Source: JASSUD01 sp031963005 (GTDB lineage: Bacteria; Pseudomonadota; Gammaproteobacteria; Burkholderiales; Burkholderiaceae). Taken from it: a stretch of 64,000 nucleotides of DNA. The notes beneath the pieces are model-generated. The model was given only the letters and a program-made list of their open reading frames with translations. It made no database searches and was not told the DNA's origin. The stretch covers positions 62,001 through 126,000 of the forward strand of contig JASSUL010000006.1 in the NCBI GenBank assembly GCA_031963005.1, in the 5' to 3' direction. Position numbers and translations under genes: made by a program. Positions 18,054-27,791 of the stretch are shown piece after piece. Each line of letters starts with the position of its first letter. Within the stretch, counting starts at the first letter, position 1.

Positions 18054-21000
18054 ATGCGCATATTGACTAGAGCGATGAAGGCAGTGCTCTGGCTCTTGCT
18101 CGCGCTATTCGTTAGCGTGAGTATAGGTGCATTGGCTCTACGCTATGTGGTTTCGCATCATTTTGATAGGGTGCGTGTTCCGTTGGAGCGCGCGCTCGGT
18201 CGTCTTGTGCAGGCACAGATGCATATAGGCGCGCTGCAAGTGCAGTGGCAAGGGACGCATCCCCGCCTGATGGTGACGCAGGTTACGGTGTACGATCAAC
18301 AAGGGCGGTTGATGTTAGAGGTGCCACGGGCTGTGGCCACGCTGTCTTGGCGTACGCTCTTTGCATGGAATCCCATTTTTTCAGATATCTATATCGATAG
18401 TCCGCGTGCAGTCGTGTATAGGACGATCGATGACCATCTCATGATAGGGGATGTGGTCGTGCCTGCCTCTGCGGACCTAGATCTCCTCCATACGGATGGG
18501 GCTACAGGGTCATCATTTTTAGACGATGCGTCATCGGGGTTGCGCTGGCTGTTACATCAAGAAGCACTGAGAATAGATAACGGCCAGATAGATCTGTATA
18601 TGCCTTTGTATACCGGGTCGATCTACCATGAGGCAGTTTTTTTCCCTAGGCACGCTTTGCAGTATGTGTGGGGTTATCCAGCCAATCTCCAACAGGCATT
18701 TGATAGGGAACGCCTACTGACGCAGCCTGATTTAACGCAAGCAGGCGATGCTTGCGAGCGACATGTCGATTGCAAAATGTCGGTGTCCCCGTTTTCCAGC
18801 GCTAGCTGGCCTTCTAGCATAAAAGCGATTCACTTTGCGCTCTTTAGTCAGGGGCGTGACCATCAAATGGGTATGCAAGCGCAGATGGAGGGGACAAATT
18901 GGGAGAGCCCCATCGATGTGCGTTTGCATTTCCAGCATAGTTTTTGGTCAAAGGCCGCAAACCCCAAATTCTGGGCAGGTAAAGGGTATGTCGCTGTAGA
19001 GGCTATTCCTTTGCGGATTTTGAACCAATTGCGAGCGATACCGCTTCAGATAACCGAAGGGACAGTGAGTGCGCGGAATTGGTTTTCTTTCAAAAAAGGG
19101 CATATTCACCATGTGAATGGCGTTTTGAAGATGGCGGAAGTGCGCTTGCATCCGCAGCACCTACCGCAAGAGAAACCCTGGCAGCTAACAACCGAGTCTG
19201 CGACTTCCTTCCTGACTACGCCGCAAAACCCTCCATTACCAGGCATTGAAATTCCGCACCTCTCCTTTGGCTATACACTACGGCATCATCCAGCCAAACT
19301 CGGCGCTTTGCCGAATGCCTCTCGTTATGCAGGGGAATTCACGGCACGGTTCAATGACCTTGTCATGGAGCTAAAATCCCAAAGTAGTGTGCGACGCTTT
19401 CAATCTGCACAAACGAAAATTGCTTTTGAGATGCCCAGCCGTCAGCGACATGGGCGTTTAACCATAGAAGGCGACACGCTGGATTTGGATTTTGTCTCTG
19501 CGCTGATGCGGCCATTAGTGACAGACTCGGCCCCCCTCTCTTTGCACAAAAAAGCGCCCGCTTTAGCCTCTCCAAATGTGACAGTGCGTAGTCCATTATT
19601 GCGGACCTCGATGCACAAAACACTTAAATCCCATGGACCCCATTCGATAAGCGCATCTTTATCGCCCTATGCTTTGCAAAATTTGGATATAGAAGGGGTG
19701 TTGCGTCATTATCGCTTTGATATGCAATACCCTGTTTCTACGTTTGCAGAAGATCAGAAGGGGACATCGCTTTTTTCTCAGAACCTGCCTCGCATTTTAA
19801 TGGGTGCTAAATATGCTGAGCAAACGCAGTATCAGTTGAAAGCAGATTTTGAGCGCCTGACCTTGTTATCCCATACACAGACGCCGCTTGGCATAACGCG
19901 TATGTCCGGTTCTATAGATGCGAATGAGCGGGGAGGAAGCTTAGTGCTGAATACCCGTGATGGAGCGGTGAGTGTGCCGGAGGGGTTGAGCATCCCTACG
20001 GCCGCGTTTGATGTGCTTAAAGGGCGAATCGAGTGGGCGCTTCTCCCTTTGAAGAAAAAACACCTTTTGACACTAAAAGCGATTTCGTTGTTTTTTTCTA
20101 ATGAAGATGGGACAGGCGAAATAAACGCGACGTATCAAAAAGAGATGGTGGTTCCCGTAGCGTTTTCGCATCTAGTTGCGCAGGCGAAGCCAATAAGGTT
20201 ACCTTCTGTAGTGTCGCGTGATGCTTCTGAGCGTGTTACAGAGGCCTCGGGCAAGCAACTCTCTCATTTGGCACAGCAGGGGGCGCCTCGTAAAAAGCAG
20301 GCGCATATGCGCACACGTCATGCGCATTCCTCCGATAAGGGCGTGTTGAATCTGTCATTGCGTATTGACCGTGCATTGGTAGCACGTGTGCCACGTTATT
20401 TGCCTTCTTCTTTGGATAAAGGGCTACGTACGTATTTAGCCTATGCGCTGCGAGGTGGCGTGACTAAGGATGCTAGACTAGAAATACAGGGCGCATTGGA
20501 TGATTTTCCGTTTGCGTCTGCGCAGGCTCCGGGCGTCTTTTTGGTGAGAGCGCCTTTTTATGAAGGGTGTTTTGATCCTTCTCTACCTCCGGCTTCCCCT
20601 TCTGACGCCGTTTTGACCTCGGTGGCAACGTCTTCTAATACCCCTTCTTCTTCTGATGCAAGCCGTGGAGCTAGCGTGGATGCGGGTGCTAAAAACGGAA
20701 AAAATCTAACACACTGGCCGGCTTTAGAAGGTCTTCAAGGTGTTCTTGAAATACATCGAGATGCACTGAAGATATCGATAGCCAAAGGGCACTACCAGGA
20801 TATTCAAATTACCGAAGCGCAGGGAGGTATTCCCCATTTGTCAAAGCGCACAGAGGATTTTTTAATCAAACTCCGTGCCAGCGGTCCGCTCAATAGCATG
20901 CTGGGGTATGTCAAAAACAGCCCCATTCCGAGTTGGACAGGCCATCCTAAAGAGGCGCTAACTGCGCAAGGCCCTGCATTATTGGATTTGCAGCTACGGC

Positions 21001-23252
21001 TTCCTCGGCAAGGTGCGATGCAGGTTGGGGTAGAGGGTAAAGTCTCTTTTTTAGGCAATACCATTGCGCTCGATATCCCGCGTCCTAAGCGCCGCTTAGG
21101 CGGGCGAGACACCGCGGATTATGCACTTCCCCCCGTGACACACTTGCAGGGTATGCTTCAATTTACAGAGAGCAGTTTGGCGTGGCACTCTGTGACGGCG
21201 CAGTGGCTTGGAGGCGAGCTGCAAGCAGAAGGGAGTGTGGATTCAGAGGGATCCCTGCGCGCAGAGCAGCAAGGGCAGCTTGCGTATCTTGCACTGCGTG
21301 CTTGGCTACAGGATAGTGCTGCTTGTACACGGTCGTGTAGGCAATTCATGAAACATATACGCATTGCACGACAGGAGCGTATACCTTACCAATTATCTCT
21401 CCAACATACCCAAAAGGGGAATTGGACAGGAAGTTTGGATGCAAACTTGGCCAATATCATGTTGAATTGGCCTGCACCATTTGCAAAAGCTAAGCACAAA
21501 CCGATGCAATTGCATTTACGTGTACAGAACCTAGCGCCTGCGCTGCAAGCCTCTGCTCCAGATAAACGGGTGGATATAGCGCTTGGGCCTATTGCAGCAG
21601 CTTATCGGCTGCGTAGCTTAGGAGACCCCTATTCACTGAATCAGTATCGTGTAGTGAGTGGAGCGCTGCGTATAGATACCAATGCGGATACCAATGCAGG
21701 CACCAATGCAGATACCAATGTCGCAACGATGCCGGCGCAAAGCGCTGCAACCGCTCCTTTACGGCCGACTCGCTCTGCTAGCAAAATGGCGTCAACAAAA
21801 ACCGGGCTCCCTGCGCTAGTATTGCCTGAGCGTGGTGTGGTGGCCATGGTGCGGGCGAACTATCTAGATATAGATGCATGGCATCCTGTATTTTCTGCAG
21901 ACCCTGCTAAGCAGAATAGGATTGCGGCAGGCGCAGCGCCTAAACAAGAGTGGCCTGTCTACTGGCCGACAAGATATATTGCGCGTATCGAGACCATGAA
22001 AGCAGCACAACGCGCTTGGCATGCGGTATCACTCGATGCAACGCTCACGCAAGGGGAATGGAAAGTCGCGACGACAGCCAGAGAGTTTGCTGGACAGTTT
22101 GAGTGGATCCCTCATGCAGGAGACCCATCGACGGGCAAATCTAATCTGGGTGCTTTGAAAGGCCATTTTCTAAGGCTAGCTATACCGTTGGAGGAACAGG
22201 CATCGTCTCGTTCATCGCCGCGTACCCATCCGGTGCACAAGAAAGCCAGCTTGGAAGCCATCAATCAAAAGGGAGTGCGAGCGACCGACTTCGGCTCGAA
22301 AGCGGTGCGGCCAGATCCGGTCGGTATTCCTCTAAAAGACTGTCCTATGCTCGATCTCAAAGTGGATGCTTTGAAGATAGGAGAAAGAGATCTAGGACAA
22401 ATTGCTATAGTGACGCGTTGGACTACAGAGGATAATCAGCCTGTATGGAAGCTAGAGAAATTACAGATTACTAATCCCGATGCCACCTTCTATTCATCGG
22501 GGCGTTGGAGTCCTAGCGCGCCAACGACTACGGCAGAAGTACCCCCTATAACCTCGGTTAAGTCGGGATACTCGGCATTTGATTTTGGATTAGATATCCA
22601 ACATGCAGGGGCCTTATTGACGCGTTTTGGCATTCCTAAAATGCTGCAAGGCGGTATGGGAAAAGTCGAAGGTCAGGTACAGTGGGGGGGGATGCCAGAG
22701 CGCGTAGATTATGATTCTTTGACGGGAAACCTCAAACTGGATCTCAGTTACGGACGTTTGTTAAAAGCAGAGCCAGGGGTAGGTAATCTGCTTGGAGCCT
22801 TATCTTTACAAAGTTTGCTGCATCTATTAGTTTTAGATTTTAGGTATTTGCCAGGAAAAGGCTTAGCCTTTAGCCGCGTGCAGGGTAGCGCGGTGATCCG
22901 CAATGGGGTGGCGTATACCGAGGATTTTGTAATGAATAGTAATCCAGCCCGTATTACGCTAACAGGGAATGCAGATTTAGCAACACGCCGACAAAATCTG
23001 TTATTAACCGTACATCCCGCCATCAATGCGAATTCTGCGGTATTAGCTGCTGCGGTATTGAACCCCGTACTTGGGCTGGGAAGTTATATTGCGCAGCAGG
23101 TGTTATCCGTTTCGATTGGGCATAATTTTTTACTGCACTATGCGGTCTCAGGGTCTTGGGATGATCCTGTTGTCCAGCGCGTGCACGGTGATACTCTTCC
23201 TCAAAAAGCAACCATGCTAGAGAAAGAGCCATTGCATCACTCTTCATTTTGA
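18054..23252 (+). CDS. yhdP: YhdP-type AsmA-like envelope protein
   Basis: 1732 residues from the ATG at 18054, which has GGGAAGG about 9 bases upstream; a TTG at 18036 is in frame. One N-terminal membrane helix (VLWLLLALFVSVSIGALAL) anchors a very long periplasmic part. The end matches the conserved YhdP/TIGR02099 C-terminus (LDFRYLPGKGLAFSRVQGSA, RQNLLLTVHPAINANSAVLA, NPVLGLGSYIAQQVL). E. coli YhdP (1266 residues) is one of the large proteins that carry phospholipid from inner to outer membrane. This copy is much longer, with Ser/Ala/Thr-rich stretches near 20600-20700 and 21670-21800. tldD follows 29 bases later. Confidence 0.87.
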   Translation: MRILTRAMKAVLWLLLALFVSVSIGALALRYVVSHHFDRVRVPLERALGRLVQAQMHIGALQVQWQGTHPRLMVTQVTVYDQQGRLMLEVPRAVATLSWRTLFAWNPIFSDIYIDSPRAVVYRTIDDHLMIGDVVVPASADLDLLHTDGATGSSFLDDASSGLRWLLHQEALRIDNGQIDLYMPLYTGSIYHEAVFFPRHALQYVWGYPANLQQAFDRERLLTQPDLTQAGDACERHVDCKMSVSPFSSASWPSSIKAIHFALFSQGRDHQMGMQAQMEGTNWESPIDVRLHFQHSFWSKAANPKFWAGKGYVAVEAIPLRILNQLRAIPLQITEGTVSARNWFSFKKGHIHHVNGVLKMAEVRLHPQHLPQEKPWQLTTESATSFLTTPQNPPLPGIEIPHLSFGYTLRHHPAKLGALPNASRYAGEFTARFNDLVMELKSQSSVRRFQSAQTKIAFEMPSRQRHGRLTIEGDTLDLDFVSALMRPLVTDSAPLSLHKKAPALASPNVTVRSPLLRTSMHKTLKSHGPHSISASLSPYALQNLDIEGVLRHYRFDMQYPVSTFAEDQKGTSLFSQNLPRILMGAKYAEQTQYQLKADFERLTLLSHTQTPLGITRMSGSIDANERGGSLVLNTRDGAVSVPEGLSIPTAAFDVLKGRIEWALLPLKKKHLLTLKAISLFFSNEDGTGEINATYQKEMVVPVAFSHLVAQAKPIRLPSVVSRDASERVTEASGKQLSHLAQQGAPRKKQAHMRTRHAHSSDKGVLNLSLRIDRALVARVPRYLPSSLDKGLRTYLAYALRGGVTKDARLEIQGALDDFPFASAQAPGVFLVRAPFYEGCFDPSLPPASPSDAVLTSVATSSNTPSSSDASRGASVDAGAKNGKNLTHWPALEGLQGVLEIHRDALKISIAKGHYQDIQITEAQGGIPHLSKRTEDFLIKLRASGPLNSMLGYVKNSPIPSWTGHPKEALTAQGPALLDLQLRLPRQGAMQVGVEGKVSFLGNTIALDIPRPKRRLGGRDTADYALPPVTHLQGMLQFTESSLAWHSVTAQWLGGELQAEGSVDSEGSLRAEQQGQLAYLALRAWLQDSAACTRSCRQFMKHIRIARQERIPYQLSLQHTQKGNWTGSLDANLANIMLNWPAPFAKAKHKPMQLHLRVQNLAPALQASAPDKRVDIALGPIAAAYRLRSLGDPYSLNQYRVVSGALRIDTNADTNAGTNADTNVATMPAQSAATAPLRPTRSASKMASTKTGLPALVLPERGVVAMVRANYLDIDAWHPVFSADPAKQNRIAAGAAPKQEWPVYWPTRYIARIETMKAAQRAWHAVSLDATLTQGEWKVATTAREFAGQFEWIPHAGDPSTGKSNLGALKGHFLRLAIPLEEQASSRSSPRTHPVHKKASLEAINQKGVRATDFGSKAVRPDPVGIPLKDCPMLDLKVDALKIGERDLGQIAIVTRWTTEDNQPVWKLEKLQITNPDATFYSSGRWSPSAPTTTAEVPPITSVKSGYSAFDFGLDIQHAGALLTRFGIPKMLQGGMGKVEGQVQWGGMPERVDYDSLTGNLKLDLSYGRLLKAEPGVGNLLGALSLQSLLHLLVLDFRYLPGKGLAFSRVQGSAVIRNGVAYTEDFVMNSNPARITLTGNADLATRRQNLLLTVHPAINANSAVLAAAVLNPVLGLGSYIAQQVLSVSIGHNFLLHYAVSGSWDDPVVQRVHGDTLPQKATMLEKEPLHHSSF
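21673..21722 (+). repeat. 12-bp tandem repeat inside yhdP
   Basis: Four consecutive units of the type GATACCAATGCG/GGCACCAATGCA encode (D/G)TNA repeats. Units are near identical and in frame, so length can change by slippage without breaking the gene. Confidence 0.85.
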
Positions 23253-23281
23253 CTGTATTTTGACTGTAAAGACGAAAGACT

Positions 23282-24745
23282 ATGACGTACTCCCTTCCTC
23301 TAAATGTGACGCAAGCCGCTTTGTTAACCTCCAATGGTTTGAGCGAAAGCCAGGTACATACGGCACTTGCGACTATACTCACTAAGGGGGTGGACTATGC
23401 CGATATGTATTTCCAGATGACGCGTAGCGAGGCTTGGAGCTTAGAAGAAGGGCAGGTGAAATCAGGAAATTTTAGTATTGATCAAGGTGTAGGCGTGCGT
23501 GCGGTGTCGGGGGAGCGTACCGCATTGGTCTATTCGGATGATATATCGAGTGATGCGCTTAAACAGGCGGCCAAAGCGGTGCGCGTGATCGGGCAAAATG
23601 GTGGAGGGCGTTCTCGTGTGCAAAAAACGACATCCATACAAACGGCAAACGCTTCTAAACAGCTTGCACTATATGGTCATAGGGATCCGCTAGATTCCTT
23701 AAAAGCGGCAGAGAAAGTCAGTTTACTCGAGCGTATTGAAGCCATAGCGCGTCGAAGCGATCCACGTATTAAGCAAGTGATGGCCAGCTTATCAGGGAGC
23801 TATGATCTGGTTTTAATTGCGCGTAGCGATGGCGCATTGGTTGCAGATGTGCGGCCATTAGTACGTGTGTCTGTCACGGTGATTGCGCAAGAAAAAGAAC
23901 GCCAAGAGGCAGGGCATGGTGGTGGCGGTGGACGTTATGACTATGCATACTTCACCGATGAGCGATTAGAAGAGTATGTGAACAAAGCAGTACATGGTGC
24001 ATTGATTAATCTCCAAGCACGTCCTGCCCCTGCAGGTGAGATGACCGTGGTTTTAGGCTCTGGATGGCCTGGTATTCTATTGCATGAAGCGATTGGACAC
24101 GGATTGGAAGGCGACTTTAACCGCAAAGGCTCTTCCGCCTTTGCAGGTCGTATTGGAGAGCGGGTAGCCGCCCCTGGGGTGACAGTGGTCGATGATGGAA
24201 CGCTAGCCAATCGACGCGGATCGCTCACCGTGGATGATGAAGGGAATCCAACGCAATGCACGCCCTTGATTGAAGACGGCATATTATGCGGTTATATGCA
24301 AGACTCGCTCAATGCAAGATTAATGAAGATGCCGCTGACGGGCAATGCACGGCGCGAGTCTTATGCCTCTCTTCCCTTGCCGCGTATGACGAATACGTAT
24401 ATGTGGAATGGAGATAAAACGCCTCAAGAGATTATTGCCTCCGTCAAACATGGGCTGTATGCCGTGGATTTTGGTGGTGGTCAGGTTGATATTACCAATG
24501 GCAAATTTGTATTTTCCGCCTCAGAAGCCTACATGATTGAAAATGGTCAAGTTACTTATCCGGTGAAAGGGGTGACCTTAATTGGTAGCGGCCCAGAGGT
24601 GTTACAACATGTCAGCATGATTGGGAATGATATGTGTCTGGATTCAGGCGTTGGCGTGTGTGGTAAAGAAGGCCAGAGTGTGCCGGTAGGTGTTGGGCAA
24701 CCTACGTTAAAAATAGATAGCCTTATAGTGGGCGGTACGTCCTAG
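23282..24745 (+). CDS. tldD: Zinc metalloprotease TldD
   Basis: 487 residues (E. coli TldD has 481). With TldE/PmbA it forms a protease that degrades unfolded peptides and matures some modified peptides. The zinc motif HEAIGH is clear in GILLHEAIGHGLEGDFNRKG, followed by the conserved DDEGNPTQ, GYMQDSLNARLM, RRESYASLPLPRMTNTY and MIENGQVTYPVKGVTLIG. It lies 29 bases after yhdP and is probably in one transcript with it and aroG. Some relatives carry a nitrilase-like gene between yhdP and tldD; none is present here. Confidence 0.93.
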   Translation: MTYSLPLNVTQAALLTSNGLSESQVHTALATILTKGVDYADMYFQMTRSEAWSLEEGQVKSGNFSIDQGVGVRAVSGERTALVYSDDISSDALKQAAKAVRVIGQNGGGRSRVQKTTSIQTANASKQLALYGHRDPLDSLKAAEKVSLLERIEAIARRSDPRIKQVMASLSGSYDLVLIARSDGALVADVRPLVRVSVTVIAQEKERQEAGHGGGGGRYDYAYFTDERLEEYVNKAVHGALINLQARPAPAGEMTVVLGSGWPGILLHEAIGHGLEGDFNRKGSSAFAGRIGERVAAPGVTVVDDGTLANRRGSLTVDDEGNPTQCTPLIEDGILCGYMQDSLNARLMKMPLTGNARRESYASLPLPRMTNTYMWNGDKTPQEIIASVKHGLYAVDFGGGQVDITNGKFVFSASEAYMIENGQVTYPVKGVTLIGSGPEVLQHVSMIGNDMCLDSGVGVCGKEGQSVPVGVGQPTLKIDSLIVGGTS

Positions 24746-24796
24746 GAGCAATCAGTGAGTTGGACGTGTGTGCGATGTATGGAGGAGTGTATAGAT

Positions 24797-25879
24797 ATGG
24801 CGGCGTACAGTACGGATGACGTACGTATAAAAGAACTGAAAGAATTGGTACCACCCGCATACTTGATGCAGGATTTTCCCTGCGAAGAAGCCGAGTCGGA
24901 TTTGATTTTTCATACTCGGCAAGCTGTGCATCGTATTTTGCATGGGCTAGATGATCGCTTGATCGTGATCATAGGCCCTTGCTCTATTCATGACCCAGAA
25001 GCTGCACTCGAGTATGCGCGACGGCTTGCAAAAGAGCGTGAACGTTTGCGGGGTGAGCTGGAAATCGTAATGCGTGTCTATTTTGAAAAGCCGCGCACCA
25101 CGCTAGGGTGGAAAGGGTTGATTAATGACCCTTATCTGGATAACAGCTTCAAGATTAATGATGGCCTGCGAATTGCAAGGCAATTGCTTTTGCAGATCAA
25201 TACCTTGCAGGTGCCTGCAGGGACCGAATTTTTAGACATGATCAGCCCCCAATATCTAGCCGATTTAGTCTCTTGGGGGGCAATTGGCGCGCGTACTACG
25301 GAGTCGCAAGTCCATCGTGAGTTAGCGTCAGGCTTATCCTGTCCGATTGGGTTTAAAAATGGTACAGAGGGCAGTATCAAGATTGCCATCGATGCGGTGA
25401 AAGCGGCAGCGCACCCTCACCATTTTTTATCGGTGACGAAAAATGGACATTCGGCCATCGTCTCCACAGTGGGTAATCCGGATGGACATGTGATTTTGCG
25501 CGGCGGTAAAAAACCGAATTATGATGCCGCTAGCATAGAAGCCGCCTGTGCAGAAATCCGCCAAGCACATTTATCTGCTAGGTTGATCGTAGATGCAAGC
25601 CATGCGAACAGTAATAAAAACCATAAAAACCAAATAAGCGTGTGCCAAAACATCGGTGAACAACTTGCTGCCGGTGAAGAGCGCATTGTGGGGGTGATGG
25701 TGGAATCCCATTTAGTAGAGGGGCGACAAGATCTGAAGGAAGGCCATGCAGAGCAATTGGTATACGGTCAAAGTATCACCGATGCCTGTTTAGGTTGGCC
25801 AGATAGTGTAACGACGCTTGACACGCTGGCCCAAGGAGTACGTGAACGCCGTAAGGCGCGAAAAGCAGGGCAAGAATAA
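24797..25879 (+). CDS. aroG: 3-deoxy-7-phosphoheptulonate (DAHP) synthase
   Basis: 360 residues from the ATG at 24797, selected because GGAGGAG lies about 9 bases upstream. It condenses phosphoenolpyruvate and erythrose 4-phosphate, the first step of the shikimate pathway to aromatic amino acids. Class I motifs are present: IIGPCSIHD (metal Cys), MRVYFEKPRTTLGWKGL, GTEFLDMISPQYLADLVSWGAIGART, GFKNGTEG and DASHANS. It belongs to the feedback-regulated AroF/G/H type; which amino acid inhibits it cannot be told. yggS starts 10 bases after the stop. Confidence 0.94.
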   Translation: MAAYSTDDVRIKELKELVPPAYLMQDFPCEEAESDLIFHTRQAVHRILHGLDDRLIVIIGPCSIHDPEAALEYARRLAKERERLRGELEIVMRVYFEKPRTTLGWKGLINDPYLDNSFKINDGLRIARQLLLQINTLQVPAGTEFLDMISPQYLADLVSWGAIGARTTESQVHRELASGLSCPIGFKNGTEGSIKIAIDAVKAAAHPHHFLSVTKNGHSAIVSTVGNPDGHVILRGGKKPNYDAASIEAACAEIRQAHLSARLIVDASHANSNKNHKNQISVCQNIGEQLAAGEERIVGVMVESHLVEGRQDLKEGHAEQLVYGQSITDACLGWPDSVTTLDTLAQGVRERRKARKAGQE

Positions 25880-25889
25880 GCCGCGCACC

Positions 25890-26603
25890 ATGATCAGCCT
25901 TCAAAATGTGCATCAACGAATCGAACAGGCTGCTGCATCGGCTGGGCGGCCTATCGATTCGGTGCAATTGCTTGCGGTTTCTAAAACCTTCCCAGGAGCT
26001 GCACTACGTGCAGCCTATGCGGCAGGCCAAAGGGCATTTGCAGAAAATTATGTGCAAGAAGCGTGCAATAAAATGCAGGAGTTACAAGATCTGCGTGCTA
26101 TGCTGCAATGGCATTTTATTGGCGCAATACAAAGCAATAAAACGCGCTTGATCGCTCAATATTTTGACTGGGTGCATACGGTGGATCGGCTTGCTACTGC
26201 AGTACGTCTGTCCGAGCAGCGCCCAGCTCATCTCCCCGCATTGAATATCTGCATACAAATCAATATTAGCCACGAGCCCCAAAAAAAGGGCGTTGTGCCA
26301 GAACAATTGGCATCGCTCGCTCATGCAGTAGCCGCATTACCACATTTGCGTCTACGCGGACTCATGGCCCTTCCTAAAGCTCCTGCTACGCTGCTCACAT
26401 TACCTTCTCATTTAATACAAGAAGCACAGCGGCAGCCTTATCACGAGGTATCGCATTGGTATGAGATATTGCGTGAGCAGGGATTAGCGTTAGATACCTT
26501 GTCTTTAGGCACTTCTTCGGATTTCGAGGCCGCTATATGGGAAGGCGCTACGATGGTTCGAGTGGGGAGTGCGATTTTTGGAGAAAGGGAAAAGCGGGTA
26601 TAA
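25890..26603 (+). CDS. yggS: PLP homeostasis protein (YggS/PROSC family)
   Basis: 237 residues from the ATG at 25890, directly after aroG. YggS binds pyridoxal phosphate and balances the vitamin B6 pool and amino/keto acid metabolism; it is not known to catalyse a reaction. The PLP lysine is in LLAVSKTFP. Other family marks are FAENYVQEA, WHFIGAIQSNKTR, the barrel strand ICIQINIS and LSLGTSSDFEAAIWEGATMVRVGSAIFG. A strong terminator at 26631 ends the yhdP-tldD-aroG-yggS run. Confidence 0.92.
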   Translation: MISLQNVHQRIEQAAASAGRPIDSVQLLAVSKTFPGAALRAAYAAGQRAFAENYVQEACNKMQELQDLRAMLQWHFIGAIQSNKTRLIAQYFDWVHTVDRLATAVRLSEQRPAHLPALNICIQINISHEPQKKGVVPEQLASLAHAVAALPHLRLRGLMALPKAPATLLTLPSHLIQEAQRQPYHEVSHWYEILREQGLALDTLSLGTSSDFEAAIWEGATMVRVGSAIFGEREKRV

Positions 26604-26630
26604 CTATCCCTGCGAAGAAAATGCGCTCCG

Positions 26631-26668
26631 AAACGGCGGCATGCTTTTAAAAGCATGCCGCCGTTTTT
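26631..26668 (+). terminator. Rho-independent terminator after yggS
   Basis: AAACGGCGGCATGCTTTT (26631-26648) is exactly complementary to AAAAGCATGCCGCCGTTT (26649-26666), and more T residues follow. It lies 28 bases past the yggS stop. Confidence 0.88.
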
Positions 26669-26870
26669 CCATCTGGCTCAGTAGACCCTGTTTTTTAAAG
26701 TGATTCAAAGGTGTTTATTCGTAGCCAGGATTAACTCTGCATGCAATTTTAAAAAAATTTATACAAAATTTCGCTCGCTTCATTAAATATATGAAATTTT
26801 ATTTTAAAATTTAATCGGTATATGGCATAGATATATTCAAAGAAGATTTCATGTTTTTTAGGAATATATT

Positions 26871-27788
26871 ATGAGCTCAAAAAATAATTCTACCGTATTG
26901 TCTTCAAGTTTTAAAACATCATATTCAGGCCATGATAAAGTGGGGGCGGAATGTGGGGGCAAAAGTATAAAAGAAAAGATTTTAAGGAAAATAAATAATG
27001 TATCTGAGGTATGTAGTCTTAAAAGTTTAGGAAAATTCTATAAAAAATGGCCTGGTGTAAATATTTTTCATAAAAAATCAGGTGATGTTGAATACGGTAA
27101 TATTGATATATATTTCATTCAAGAAAAAACAGCAGAATTGGGTGGCGAAAGTAAGTTGAAATGGGAAAGTCAATACTGGAATTCTCGATATTATCAACTA
27201 AATCGTAATGATTTTGAATCTACTGTTAATTTGAATAAATTGAAAAATCCAAGTATAGAAAAAGATAATTACAGTGATTCTGATGAATTTGGTACTATTG
27301 CTATATATTTGAGTCAAGAAAAAACAGAAGAATGGGATAGTGAAACTGAGTTGGGACGGGGGAGTCAACGCTTGAATTCTCAGTGTCATGAACTAGATCA
27401 TAATGATGTTGAATCTACTGTTAATTTGGATAGATGGAAAAATACAAGTGTAGAAAAAGATAATTACAGCGATTCTGATGAGTCCGGTACTATTGCTATA
27501 TATTTTAGTCAAGAAAAAAAAGAAGAATGGGATAATGAGACTGAGTTGGAATGGGGAAGTCAACGCTTGAGTTCTCAGTATCATGAACTAGATCGTAATG
27601 ATGACGCATCAGTTTCTGATTTGAACGAATTGGAAGGTTCGCGTGAAGAAAAATACATTGAAGAGAATAGGGATAGGTTCAATATTTGCGGCTTACCTTT
27701 CGGCCTGGCAATAGAAAAGGAAATGAGTGGGAAAAATTGGGAATTTGAAATGAATAATTATTATTCTTCAAATCATTATAAAAAATAA
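26871..27788 (+). CDS. Orphan repeat protein, acidic, AT-rich
   Basis: 305 residues, no family recognised. The start is supported by AGGA about 8 bases upstream. Residues 1-70 are Ser/Lys-rich (MSSKNNSTVLSSSFKTSYSG). Residues about 76-270 consist of three 65-residue repeats with the pattern G-I-IY---EK-EEW--E-ELxxGSQR, then HELD.ND.ESTVNL and EKDNYSDSDE. The repeats are acidic and rich in Asn and Ser. The tail (GLPFGLAIEKEMSGKNWEFE) is unique. There is no signal peptide or membrane segment. It lies tail to tail with resB, only 3 bases apart, in the place where ccsA would be expected. A secreted adhesin-like or effector role is possible but only a guess. Confidence 0.6.
   Translation: MSSKNNSTVLSSSFKTSYSGHDKVGAECGGKSIKEKILRKINNVSEVCSLKSLGKFYKKWPGVNIFHKKSGDVEYGNIDIYFIQEKTAELGGESKLKWESQYWNSRYYQLNRNDFESTVNLNKLKNPSIEKDNYSDSDEFGTIAIYLSQEKTEEWDSETELGRGSQRLNSQCHELDHNDVESTVNLDRWKNTSVEKDNYSDSDESGTIAIYFSQEKKEEWDNETELEWGSQRLSSQYHELDRNDDASVSDLNELEGSREEKYIEENRDRFNICGLPFGLAIEKEMSGKNWEFEMNNYYSSNHYKK
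27096..27680 (+). repeat. 195-bp tandem repeat, three units
   Basis: GGTA(A/C)TATTG(A/C)TATATAT recurs at 27096, 27291 and 27486, an exact 195-bp period (65 codons). Units 2 and 3 are nearly identical over most of their length; unit 1 and the 3' part of unit 3 are more diverged. It lies inside the orphan gene 26871-27788. Confidence 0.9.
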
Positions 27789-27791
27789 TTA

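Noticed and set aside
21673..21722. Short regularly spaced repeats that could suggest a CRISPR array
   Set aside because: Units are 12 bp, contiguous, in frame within yhdP and code for DTNA repeats; no spacers.
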